Positions 8,259-15,614 of a stretch of 64,000 bases of DNA are shown here, in pieces. The notes under the pieces were generated by a model that worked only from the letters and a program-made list of their open reading frames with translations, was not told the origin of the DNA and searched no databases. The position numbers were made by a program, and so were the translations under genes. Source of the stretch: Hymenobacter sp. DG01 (GTDB taxonomy: Bacteria; Bacteroidota; Bacteroidia; Cytophagales; Hymenobacteraceae). The stretch's first letter is position 1, and each line of letters begins with the position of its first letter. Location: assembly GCF_006352025.1 (NCBI RefSeq), contig NZ_CP040936.1, forward strand, positions 2,046,001 through 2,110,000. Direction: 5' to 3'.

Positions 8259-8864
8259 ATGCCCTCTTTTCGTCAGAAACTTTTGAAATTCCTCTACCCG
8301 CTCATCATGAAGCTTTCCAAGTCGGGCAGCAAGGGCAAGGTGCTCCGGAATGAAAAGCAGGCCGCCGCGCCCGTGCCGTTCTACGACCTCGCCGGCCAAT
8401 TGAACTCAGGGCAGCCGCTGAAATTTGACGAGTTGCGGGGCAAGAAAGTACTGCTGGTGAATACGGCGTCCAACTGCGGCTACACCAACCAATACGAAGA
8501 GCTACAGCAACTTTCCGAGCAGTTCTCTGACCAGCTGGTGGTTCTAGGCTTCCCCGCTAACGACTTCGCGGAGCAGGAAAAGGCTGACGATAAAGCCATT
8601 GAGCAGTTTTGCCAGGTGAACTTCGGCGTATCGTTTCCTTTGATGAAGAAGAGCGTGGTGGTGAAAAAGGGCGAGCAGAACCCCGTGTACCAGTGGCTTA
8701 GCAACGCCCGCCAGAACGGCTGGAACGAGCAGGCTCCCGACTGGAACTTCTCGAAGTACCTCATAAGCGAAGACGGCCGCCTGACCCACTACTTCGGCCC
8801 CGCCGTTTCTCCCCTCAGCGACACCGTTATCAGCACGATTAAAACGCCGGGCCAGAAAAGTTAG
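8259..8864 (+). CDS. Glutathione peroxidase family protein (thiol peroxidase type)
   Basis: Reduces hydrogen peroxide or lipid hydroperoxides; bacterial members normally use thioredoxin. The 201-aa product has the peroxidatic cysteine in NTASNCGYTNQYEEL, a second cysteine in EQFCQVNFGVSFPL where the resolving cysteine of 2-Cys members lies, and the WNFSKYLI block with the active-site Trp and Asn. The usual FPCNQF motif reads FPANDF here, so the conserved glutamine of the tetrad is replaced by Asp. About 30 basic residues precede the domain. The ATG at 8259 was chosen; earlier in-frame starts add unrelated sequence. Confidence 0.88.
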   Translation: MPSFRQKLLKFLYPLIMKLSKSGSKGKVLRNEKQAAAPVPFYDLAGQLNSGQPLKFDELRGKKVLLVNTASNCGYTNQYEELQQLSEQFSDQLVVLGFPANDFAEQEKADDKAIEQFCQVNFGVSFPLMKKSVVVKKGEQNPVYQWLSNARQNGWNEQAPDWNFSKYLISEDGRLTHYFGPAVSPLSDTVISTIKTPGQKS

Positions 8865-8892
8865 CGGCAGCGCTTACTAATCCTGATAAACA

Positions 8893-8996
8893 AGCCCGTC
8901 ATTCCGAGCGCAGCCGAGGAATCTCGCGTGCTGACGTTGCATTGGTAACCTGACGTCAGCACGCGCGATGTCTCGACAAGTTCGGAATGACGGGCT
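8893..8996. repeat. Intergenic palindromic repeat, copy 3
   Basis: The left arm agcccgtcattccgagcgcagccgag leads into atctcgcgtgctgacg; the right arm has cgtcagcacgcgcgatgt and ends cggaatgacgggct. The CTCGCGTGCTGA inner arm is shared with the copies at 30642 and 48264. It lies between two convergent genes. Confidence 0.85.
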
Positions 8997-9011
8997 AGGA
9001 GCCAGTACAGC

Positions 9012-9419
9012 CTACCCCTTCTTTTGGCCCGAATCTGCATTACCGGCACTCTGCCGCTGGCCTTTACCCAAAGCACGAGCCAATACCCAGCCCAACGCTA
9101 CTCCTAACAGAACGTGCCGGGTGCGGCTGGTGGAGACAAACCGGGTGCGTTTGGGTCGGATGTCGAGTACGCCGGCCGGAAAAGCCAGCGCACCACCTCC
9201 GAAGCCGCCGCCGCTGCCGGCCGCTTCACCTTCGCCCTCTCCGGCTTTAGCCGTGCGCTTGCCTACCCCGAAACCACCGCCCAACCCGTACACCACCCTG
9301 GCCACGGGCACTACCGTAGCGTACGGCATCACGATGGGCTCGCCGAAAACGGTGCGCACTCCGGCGTTGCGCGTAAACTCATCAGTAAAGGATTGGAGAG
9401 ATTCCTGGGCGGTTGGCAT
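9012..9419 (-). CDS. GerW/YtfJ-like protein
   Basis: A 135-aa protein. VRTVFGEPIVMPYATVVPVARVVYGLGGGFG followed by a Gly-rich stretch GGGFGGGALAFPAGVLDI has the layout of the Spore_YtfJ (GerW) family, in which a small beta domain precedes a glycine-rich loop and a final strand. Near the C-terminus VLLGVALGWVLARAL could be one membrane helix. Non-sporulating bacteria also carry this family, and its function there is unknown. The ATG at 9419 (MPTAQES) was preferred over the start at 9482, which adds 21 residues that look like leader sequence. Confidence 0.7.
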   Translation of the reverse strand: MPTAQESLQSFTDEFTRNAGVRTVFGEPIVMPYATVVPVARVVYGLGGGFGVGKRTAKAGEGEGEAAGSGGGFGGGALAFPAGVLDIRPKRTRFVSTSRTRHVLLGVALGWVLARALGKGQRQSAGNADSGQKKG

Positions 9420-9660
9420 GGGCTGGTTGGCTAGTGAAATGGGGAGAGAAAAGCAGTAGGTACGCTTGAGTCCTTGCTGCATCTTACGTCTTTTGGCCCT
9501 GCAGGATAGGATTTAAGCCTGCAGTAAGCGGGTTGTTGCCTGCACGAGGGGGTAGGCAGTTGGCATATATTCAAAAATTCCAGCTCAGCCGTTGGTGTTT
9601 TTCCAAGGAACTGCGTACTTGCGGCCGCAAAGCGGGGTAGCCCCCACTTTTCATTTGCTT

Positions 9661-9819
9661 ATGCGGCTCACTACCACCTCATTCGGCACTTCTACTTCTC
9701 TGGCCTCGGCCGGGGTGGCAGCCGCGTGTATGGGCATGAAGCCGGGCAAACAGGTAGCCTCGCCGCTGTCGGCGGGCCTGCTGATGGTCAAGAAATCGAA
9801 GAAACGCAACCCGACCTGA
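9661..9819 (+). CDS. Small ORF with lysine-rich end, upstream of lysC
   Basis: A 52-aa frame, MRLTTTSFGTSTSLASAG... ending MVKKSKKRNPT. No family was recognised. It stops 43 bases before an intrinsic terminator, and lysC follows. The four lysine codons near the end, just before a terminator and a lysine-pathway operon, would fit a leader peptide, although 52 aa is long for one. It could equally be an independent small basic protein. Confidence 0.45.
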   Translation: MRLTTTSFGTSTSLASAGVAAACMGMKPGKQVASPLSAGLLMVKKSKKRNPT

Positions 9820-9862
9820 CCGTCGCACCTGTTCGTCGTACCTACCTACCACTGAACCCTCA

Positions 9863-9896
9863 AGCGCCGGTCCTCCCAGGATCGGCGCTTTTTTTT
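9863..9896 (+). terminator. Intrinsic terminator or attenuator ahead of lysC
   Basis: Arms agcgccg and cggcgct, with an inner tcct/agga pair, are followed at once by eight T residues. It lies between the small ORF and lysC, whose ATG is 70 bases downstream. It either ends the small transcript or attenuates lysC-lysA. Confidence 0.8.
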
Positions 9897-9966
9897 CCTC
9901 TTTTCTTTTCCGGCTCGCAACCCGCCGGAGTTTTCTGCGCCACTTATCTCCTGTTTTTCCCTGTTT

Positions 9967-11292
9967 ATGAAAGTTCTCAAGTTTGGTGGCACGTCCGTAG
10001 GGTCGCCACAGCGGATGCGCGAAGTAGCCGAGTTGATTCATGCCCCGCATCTGCAGCGCCGCATTGTGGTACTGTCGGCCATGAGCGGCACTACCAACGC
10101 GCTGGTGGAAATTGCTACCCTGCTCTACGCCGCCGATGCCACCGCTGCTACCGCCCGCATTGAGGCCCTGCGCCAGCGCTACCACGAGGTAGCCCGCGAA
10201 TTGCTACCCGGCGAAGGCCTGGCTGAATCGGCTATTGAAACCCTGAATCAGCATTTCGACGCGGTGTTGGCTCTGACCTCGGCCCCGCTTTCTGCCGATG
10301 GAGAGCGGGTGATTTTGGCCCAGGGCGAGCTGCTGAGCACGCTGCTCGTGCACCGCTACGTAACCCAGGTGCTGGGCCGTCCGGCCGTGCTGCTGCCTGC
10401 CCTCGACTTTATGCGCCTGGATGTGGACGAGGAGCCCGACGCGGCCTACATCCGGGAGCACCTGGCCGCTACCCTCGCGCCCTACGCCAACCAACAGCTG
10501 TTTATCACGCAGGGCTACATCTGCCGCAGCGCCCAGGGCCATATCGATAATCTCAAGCGCGGCGGCTCCGACTACTCTGCTTCGCTGATTGGAGCGGCCG
10601 TAGAGGCAGAGGAAATCCAGATTTGGACTGACATCGACGGCCTGCACAACAACGACCCGCGCATCGTACAGGGCACCTACCCCATTCGGGAGCTGTCGTT
10701 TGATGAGGCGGCGGAGCTGGCTTACTTCGGCGCGAAGATTCTGCACCCCAGCTCGGTGCTGCCCGCCCGCCAGCACGGCATTCCGGTACGCCTGCTCAAC
10801 ACCATGCAGCCCGAGGCCCCCGGCACCCTAATTTCGGCCAAAACGGGCTCCGAGGCTATCAAGGCGGTAGCCGCCAAGGACGGCATTACGGCCATCAACG
10901 TGAAGTCGAGCCGCATGCTGCTGGCCCACGGCTTCCTGCGCAGCTTGTTCGAGATTTTCGAGCGCTACCGCACCTCCATCGACATGATTACGACCTCGGA
11001 AGTAGCCGTGTCGCTGACCATCGACGACGCTACCCGCCTGCCCCAGATTCTGGAAGAGCTGCGCCGCTTCGGCACCGTAGAAGTCGATGAAAACCAAACC
11101 ATTATTTGCCTGGTAGGAAGCCTGGGGCAGGACGCGCACGGGGCGGCCAACCAAGCCTTTGCCGCTCTGCGCGACATTCCGGTGCGCATGATCAGCTACG
11201 GCGGCTCGCCGAACAACATCAGCATTCTGGTGCACAACAATCACAAAGTAAGCGCCCTGCAGGCCCTGAATGCCGGGCTGTTTCAGCGGTAA
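9967..11292 (+). CDS. lysC: Aspartate kinase
   Basis: Phosphorylates L-aspartate, the entry step for lysine, threonine and methionine. The kinase domain opens with KVLKFGGTSVGS (residues 2-13). RGGSDYSASLIGAAV and WTDIDGLHNNDPRI mark the nucleotide and substrate sites around 198-230. From about 300 to 441 there are two ACT-like regulatory segments (GITAINVKSSRML and ETNQ-like DENQTIICLVGSLG), so feedback control by lysine or threonine is likely. It is the monofunctional form: no homoserine dehydrogenase domain follows. lysA starts 12 bases downstream. Confidence 0.95.
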   Translation: MKVLKFGGTSVGSPQRMREVAELIHAPHLQRRIVVLSAMSGTTNALVEIATLLYAADATAATARIEALRQRYHEVARELLPGEGLAESAIETLNQHFDAVLALTSAPLSADGERVILAQGELLSTLLVHRYVTQVLGRPAVLLPALDFMRLDVDEEPDAAYIREHLAATLAPYANQQLFITQGYICRSAQGHIDNLKRGGSDYSASLIGAAVEAEEIQIWTDIDGLHNNDPRIVQGTYPIRELSFDEAAELAYFGAKILHPSSVLPARQHGIPVRLLNTMQPEAPGTLISAKTGSEAIKAVAAKDGITAINVKSSRMLLAHGFLRSLFEIFERYRTSIDMITTSEVAVSLTIDDATRLPQILEELRRFGTVEVDENQTIICLVGSLGQDAHGAANQAFAALRDIPVRMISYGGSPNNISILVHNNHKVSALQALNAGLFQR

Positions 11293-11304
11293 TTCTCTAT
11301 TTCG

Positions 11305-12447
11305 ATGGCTTTTCAACTTCCGGCGGAGCTTACCCAGCAGCTTACCCCCTTTTATTACTACGACCTTCAGTTGCTCGACCAGACACTGGCGGCACTTACG
11401 GCGGCCGCCAGGCCGGGCAATTTCCAGGTGCACTACGCCTTGAAAGCCAACTCCAACCTGCCCATTCTGCAGCGCATTCAGCAGGCGGGCTTTGGGGCCG
11501 ACTGCGTGAGCGGCGGCGAGGTGCAGCGCGCCCTGGATGCTGGCTTCTCCCCCGACCATGTGGTATTTGCGGGAGTAGGAAAATCAGATGCGGAAATCAA
11601 CCGGGCCCTGGCCGCCGATATCTTCTGCTTTAACGCCGAATCGGTGCCGGAGCTGCAGGTGCTCAACGAGTTGGCCGGCGCCCAGGGCCGCAAGGCACGA
11701 GTTGCTCTACGCATCAACCCCAACGTGGACGCGCACACCCACGCCTACATCACCACTGGCCTCGATGCCAACAAGTTCGGCATTAACTTGGCCGATCTGG
11801 CGGGGGTAGTAGATGGCCTGGACAACCTCCCCAATGTAGAGCTGATAGGTCTGCACGCCCACATCGGCTCCCAGATTACGGAGCTGTCGGCGTTTGCCAA
11901 CCTGAGCCGCAAGCTCAATGAACTGCAAACCTGGCTGGAAGATCGGGGCCACCGCCTCCCCCACCTTAACGTGGGCGGCGGCCTGGGCATCGACTACCAC
12001 CAGCCCGACCAGAACCCCATTCCAGACTTTGCGGCCTACTTCGGGATGTTTGAGCAGCACCTGGAGCGGCGGCCGGGGCAGCAGGTACACGTAGAGCTGG
12101 GCCGGGCCGTAGTAGCTCAGTGCGGCACCCTTGTAAGCCGGGTGCTCTACGTGAAAGAAAGCCAGCAGACCCGCTTTGCCATTCTTGACGCGGGCATGAC
12201 GGAACTGATCCGGCCGGCCCTGTACGGCAGCTACCACCTCATCCAGAACCTGACCAGCCAGCGCCCGGAGTTGACCTACGACATTGTGGGCCCCATCTGC
12301 GAGTCGTCGGATACGTTTGGCAAAGCTATTACTCTGCCCGAAACCCAACGCGGCGACTTGGTAGCTATCCGCTCGGCCGGTGCTTACGGGGAGGTAATGT
12401 CCTCAGCCTACAACCTGCGCGAGAAAGCTGAAGCCGTTTACCGGTAG
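11305..12447 (+). CDS. lysA: Diaminopimelate decarboxylase
   Basis: PLP fold III decarboxylase that makes L-lysine from meso-diaminopimelate. HYALKANSN holds the PLP lysine (about 47), HAHIGSQITE and NVGGGLGIDY are the barrel glycine-rich loops, GPICESSDTFGK carries the cysteine that reaches into the partner active site, and GAYGEVMSSAYNLR is the C-terminal substrate loop. At 380 aa it is slightly shorter than the roughly 400-420 aa common in the family. It should be co-transcribed with lysC. Confidence 0.95.
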   Translation: MAFQLPAELTQQLTPFYYYDLQLLDQTLAALTAAARPGNFQVHYALKANSNLPILQRIQQAGFGADCVSGGEVQRALDAGFSPDHVVFAGVGKSDAEINRALAADIFCFNAESVPELQVLNELAGAQGRKARVALRINPNVDAHTHAYITTGLDANKFGINLADLAGVVDGLDNLPNVELIGLHAHIGSQITELSAFANLSRKLNELQTWLEDRGHRLPHLNVGGGLGIDYHQPDQNPIPDFAAYFGMFEQHLERRPGQQVHVELGRAVVAQCGTLVSRVLYVKESQQTRFAILDAGMTELIRPALYGSYHLIQNLTSQRPELTYDIVGPICESSDTFGKAITLPETQRGDLVAIRSAGAYGEVMSSAYNLREKAEAVYR

Positions 12448-12571
12448 TCATTTCCAGGGCTTACGCTTGTTTACCTGGTACTCCTTTTACGCCCGTCGGG
12501 TGAAAGGCTGTTCTGGCCGGGTAGAACCGGGCATTGACCAAAACTTTCAGCAGGCCAGGTATTGCTCCTAC

Positions 12572-12728
12572 TACCTTTGACTCAATAACAAACGGCGCAC
12601 GAAGAGTTAATGGAAAGGAAGGCTCTCCGCGTGGTGTGTTGCAGCTGGTAAATGGAGTAGGGTGGATATAGAACAGCCAGCTGCAGCCCCGTAGATAAAA
12701 AGCCGCTACCTCTGGTAGCGGCTTTTTC
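12572..12728 (+). ncRNA. Candidate small transcript between lysA and the glycosyltransferase gene
   Basis: A TACCTTTG box at 12572-12579 fits the Bacteroidota -7 element, and a near-perfect terminator lies about 125 bases later. Between them the only frame is a 13-codon ORF at 12610-12651 (MERKALRVVCCSW). No RNA family was recognised, and the -33 box is weak (TTTC at 12545). Low confidence. Confidence 0.25.
12697..12728. terminator. Bidirectional intrinsic terminator
   Basis: agccgctacc pairs perfectly with ggtagcggct around a TCT loop, with AAAA on the left and TTTTT on the right. It can serve lysA or a small transcript from the left and the glycosyltransferase gene from the right. Confidence 0.9.
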
Positions 12729-12761
12729 TGTTTTCAGGAGTAGGGAAACACGCCAGCCTTT

Positions 12762-14414
12762 CTACCATAACACCGTCCACTTGCCCAGCTTTTCCCGCTG
12801 GGTGAAGTAGCGCAGCATCCACTGGCGCTCAGGTTTTAACTCGCCTTTCACCAGGAGCACCGGGTGCTGCAGCAGGAGGGCGCCCAGGGCTGGCTCCTGC
12901 TGGGGGTCCTGGAGGTAGAGCAGGTAGCGCTGCCAGCTGGTGCCGGCCTCGAACTGGGTTTCGCGGTTGAGGTTGTGGTTACCATCGTTGAGGAACACGG
13001 GCAGCTGGCCCAGCTCGAAAGCCAGGGACGGCAGCAACTGGTCGTACACCAGCACCTGGCGGTTGGTGAGCTGCTTATCCCGAATGAACTGGGCCAGGGG
13101 GCGGCTGCCGTTGAACGCCAGCTCGTTCTGCTGCATGATGGGCTTGGCCGACAGCAGCAGAAACACCGTGAACAGGGTGGTGGCCACCAGCAGACGCGGG
13201 GCAATGCGCACCTGGTTCCAGAGCGTGAGCGTGAGCACCAGCAGGATAACTCCGGCCGCCGGCCAGAGGGCCGTGAACGGCTTCACCTCGAACCCCAGGT
13301 TTACCACCGTCGTGAGGATGGGCAGCAGGCACAGGGCGCCCAGCAGAAACCCGTAGAACGCCACGATGCCCACGTACCAGCGGTGCAGGACGGCCTCGGT
13401 GCAGCGGCCCAGGTAGTACACCGTCAGGAGCACTACCCCCGGGAAAATGGGCAGCACGTAGAGCAGCAGCTTGGATTTGGACAAAGAGAAAAACAGCAGG
13501 GGCACCAGCACCCAGAAGATGAGCACGTTGCGCCACTCGCGTGGCACCGTGCTCCAGGGCGTGCGCACCGCCCGAACTACCAGGGCCACAGCCCACGGCA
13601 GGCTGGTAGCGGGGGCCAGCACCAGATAAAACCACCACGGTTTGGCCCGGTTGAAAGTAGCCGCGTTGGCAAAGCGCTCCACGGTGTGTTCAAACAAAAA
13701 GTAGCGCAGAAAGGCCGGGTTTTCGGCTATCAGGTACAGATACCAGCTCAGCCCTACCCCCACAAACAGCGCAAACCCCAGGGCATGATGCCAGGTAAAC
13801 GGCCGTTTGGTCTGCCCTTGTTTGAAGTAGAAGCCCATAACGGCCATTAGCGGCAGCACAAAGCCTACCGGCCCTTTCGTGAGGAAGGCCAGCCCAAGCC
13901 CCAGCCAGAACAGGTACAGCCACCGCACTCCGCCGCCGTGGTAGTAGCGCAGAATACCGTAAGCGGCGGCCAGCTCCAGGGTAGCCAGGTAGGCGTCGGT
14001 GGTAACGTTAAGGGCCGAAATCAGCACGACGGGAAGCGTGCCGTAGATAACGGCGGCGGCCAGGGCCCGGGCACGGTCCTGCTGGAACAGCAGCAACCCC
14101 AGCCCATACATCAGCCCCACCTGCAGCAGCACGGCCAGCACCGGCAGCAGGCGCACGCCCACCGTATTTTCGCCGAACAACCCCAGCCCCGCCGCGGTAA
14201 GCCAGTAGGTAAGGGGCGGCTTGTGGAAGTGCTGAATGCCCAGCAGGCGCGGGTGCAGCCAATCCTGGCCCGCCAGCATTTCCCGGCCTATTTCAGAGTA
14301 GCGCGCCTCGCTGCTTTCCAGGGGCCCCCAGCTGCCCAGCTCCCACAAAAAGGCGGCGGCAAGCACCAAAAGAAAAAGCCAGAGCCAGCGGCGGGAGGTC
14401 ATCGGGAAGGGCAT
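12762..14414 (-). CDS. ArnT-like glycosyltransferase (PMT/GT83-type membrane protein)
   Basis: A 550-aa integral membrane protein with about twelve hydrophobic segments. The first periplasmic loop carries SSEARYSEIGREMLAG, the place of the catalytic acidic residues in ArnT-like C-fold transferases, followed by LLGIQHFHKPPLTYW, the second conserved block of that family. Such enzymes move a sugar from undecaprenyl phosphate onto lipid A or another acceptor outside the inner membrane; the donor and acceptor here are unknown. The ATG at 14414 (MPFPMTSRRWLW) is preferred. Starts at 14453 and 14402 are also possible. Confidence 0.85.
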   Translation of the reverse strand: MPFPMTSRRWLWLFLLVLAAAFLWELGSWGPLESSEARYSEIGREMLAGQDWLHPRLLGIQHFHKPPLTYWLTAAGLGLFGENTVGVRLLPVLAVLLQVGLMYGLGLLLFQQDRARALAAAVIYGTLPVVLISALNVTTDAYLATLELAAAYGILRYYHGGGVRWLYLFWLGLGLAFLTKGPVGFVLPLMAVMGFYFKQGQTKRPFTWHHALGFALFVGVGLSWYLYLIAENPAFLRYFLFEHTVERFANAATFNRAKPWWFYLVLAPATSLPWAVALVVRAVRTPWSTVPREWRNVLIFWVLVPLLFFSLSKSKLLLYVLPIFPGVVLLTVYYLGRCTEAVLHRWYVGIVAFYGFLLGALCLLPILTTVVNLGFEVKPFTALWPAAGVILLVLTLTLWNQVRIAPRLLVATTLFTVFLLLSAKPIMQQNELAFNGSRPLAQFIRDKQLTNRQVLVYDQLLPSLAFELGQLPVFLNDGNHNLNRETQFEAGTSWQRYLLYLQDPQQEPALGALLLQHPVLLVKGELKPERQWMLRYFTQREKLGKWTVLW

Positions 14415-14480
14415 AATCAGAACAGGGTAAAACCGCCGTGAAGGTAGCCACAAAGCCGGCTTCCGGCGGCACTCCTACCC

Positions 14481-14669
14481 CTATTCGCCGCGCATAGGCT
14501 CCTCCGGTTCCTCATGGGGTGGCTCCTGACCTCGCTTTATGCCTAAGGCAATAAACGCAGCCCCTACTCCCACAAAAGCCAGCCGCTTCGAGTTAGTCAG
14601 ACCGAGAATCAGAAACAGGAAACCGATGAAAAACAGCGGCGTGAAACGGAAGCGGCGGGGCGTCGTCAT
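14481..14669 (-). CDS. Small two-helix membrane protein
   Basis: A 62-aa product. FTPLFFIGFLFLILGL and LAFVGVGAAFIALGI are two predicted helices, followed by an acidic tail (PPHEEPEEPMRGE). No family was recognised. It lies 66 bases upstream of the glycosyltransferase on the same strand, so the two may share a transcript. Confidence 0.6.
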   Translation of the reverse strand: MTTPRRFRFTPLFFIGFLFLILGLTNSKRLAFVGVGAAFIALGIKRGQEPPHEEPEEPMRGE

Positions 14670-14861
14670 GATTATCTAACATACGAAACTCCGGCCGGAG
14701 TACCTATCCGGCCGGTGCAAGGGTAGGGAGCCGGCAGGAGTTGGGGAGAACTGCAGCTATACACTTCTGCCAGGACCTTATTTCCTACCCCCGCCCCTAC
14801 TCTGAACTTCGCCTACTGCCGTTCATGGCGTAACTTGCGGTTTGTTTACTGGCCTCAATTC

Positions 14862-15464
14862 GTGAATGATCCTGAAATCCGGGCGCTTCTTTACCCGCTG
14901 CTGACGGGCGGCGTGTACGTGGATGAGCTGCCCACCGGCACCACCCGGGCCGATGTCGTCCACATCACGGAGCAGTTTATGCACGGCTACGAGCTGAAAG
15001 GCGACGGCGACACCCTGCAGCGGGTGGCCAAGCAGCTGCCCTGCTACGGCCGGGCCTACGATTTTGTCACCTTCGTCGTCACGGAAAAGCACTTGCCCAA
15101 GCTCCTGCCCCTGCTGCCCGAGTGGGTGGGCGTGCTGGTGGCCTCGGCGGAGGGCCTGCGCCTACACCGGCCGGCCCTCTACAACGCCACGGTAGAGCGC
15201 CCGGCGGTGGCGGCGTTGCTGCGGCTGGAGGAAATCAAGCAGTTTCTGCTGGCTCAGGGGCTGGTAGGCGTGAGCACCTACCGCCGCCGGGACGTACTCA
15301 ATTTTCTGCGCACCACGCAGCTGGTTACGCTTTCAGCCCTGGCTCACCATGTCCGGCGGCAGCTCATGGGCCGGATGGACGAGCGCCTGGCTTTCCGGGC
15401 CGAGCGCAAGGCCGAGCGGGAACGGGTGGCGGCTCGCCGGCGCAAGCGCCCCAAGCGGAAGTGA
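14862..15464 (+). CDS. sce7726-family protein (PD-(D/E)XK-like)
   Basis: A 200-aa protein. IRALLYPLL near the N-terminus, RADVVHIT (Asp about 31), HGYELKGDGDTLQRV (Glu 44, Lys 46) and VTEKHLPKLLPLLPEWVG match the sce7726 family layout. The D...ExK spacing is that of restriction-endonuclease-like folds, so DNA or nucleotide processing is possible, but activity is not established. The C-terminal 60 residues (YRRRDVLNFLR onward) look helical and end in a strongly basic tail, suitable for nucleic acid binding. The GTG at 14862 was chosen as start; a TTG at 14835 would add nine residues. Confidence 0.72.
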   Translation: MNDPEIRALLYPLLTGGVYVDELPTGTTRADVVHITEQFMHGYELKGDGDTLQRVAKQLPCYGRAYDFVTFVVTEKHLPKLLPLLPEWVGVLVASAEGLRLHRPALYNATVERPAVAALLRLEEIKQFLLAQGLVGVSTYRRRDVLNFLRTTQLVTLSALAHHVRRQLMGRMDERLAFRAERKAERERVAARRRKRPKRK

Positions 15465-15470
15465 ATTCAC

Positions 15471-15546
15471 CGTCATTCCGACGCAGGAGAAATCTGAGTG
15501 CGCCATCTAACGGTCTGACCCAGATTTCTCCTGCGTCGGAACGACA
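15471..15546. repeat. Intergenic palindromic repeat, copy 4
   Basis: The arms gtcattccgacgcaggag and ctcctgcgtcggaacgac, extended inward by aaatctg/cagattt, enclose a loop of about 24 bases. It shares GTCATTCCGA with the other copies but has its own inner arm. It lies just after the sce7726-family gene and could act as its terminator. Confidence 0.85.
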
Positions 15547-15614
15547 AGAGGCAGCTCGACAACTTCCTGGTACACAAAGCAGTTAGACGAGTACACCCAC
15601 CGTCTCCTGCTGCC

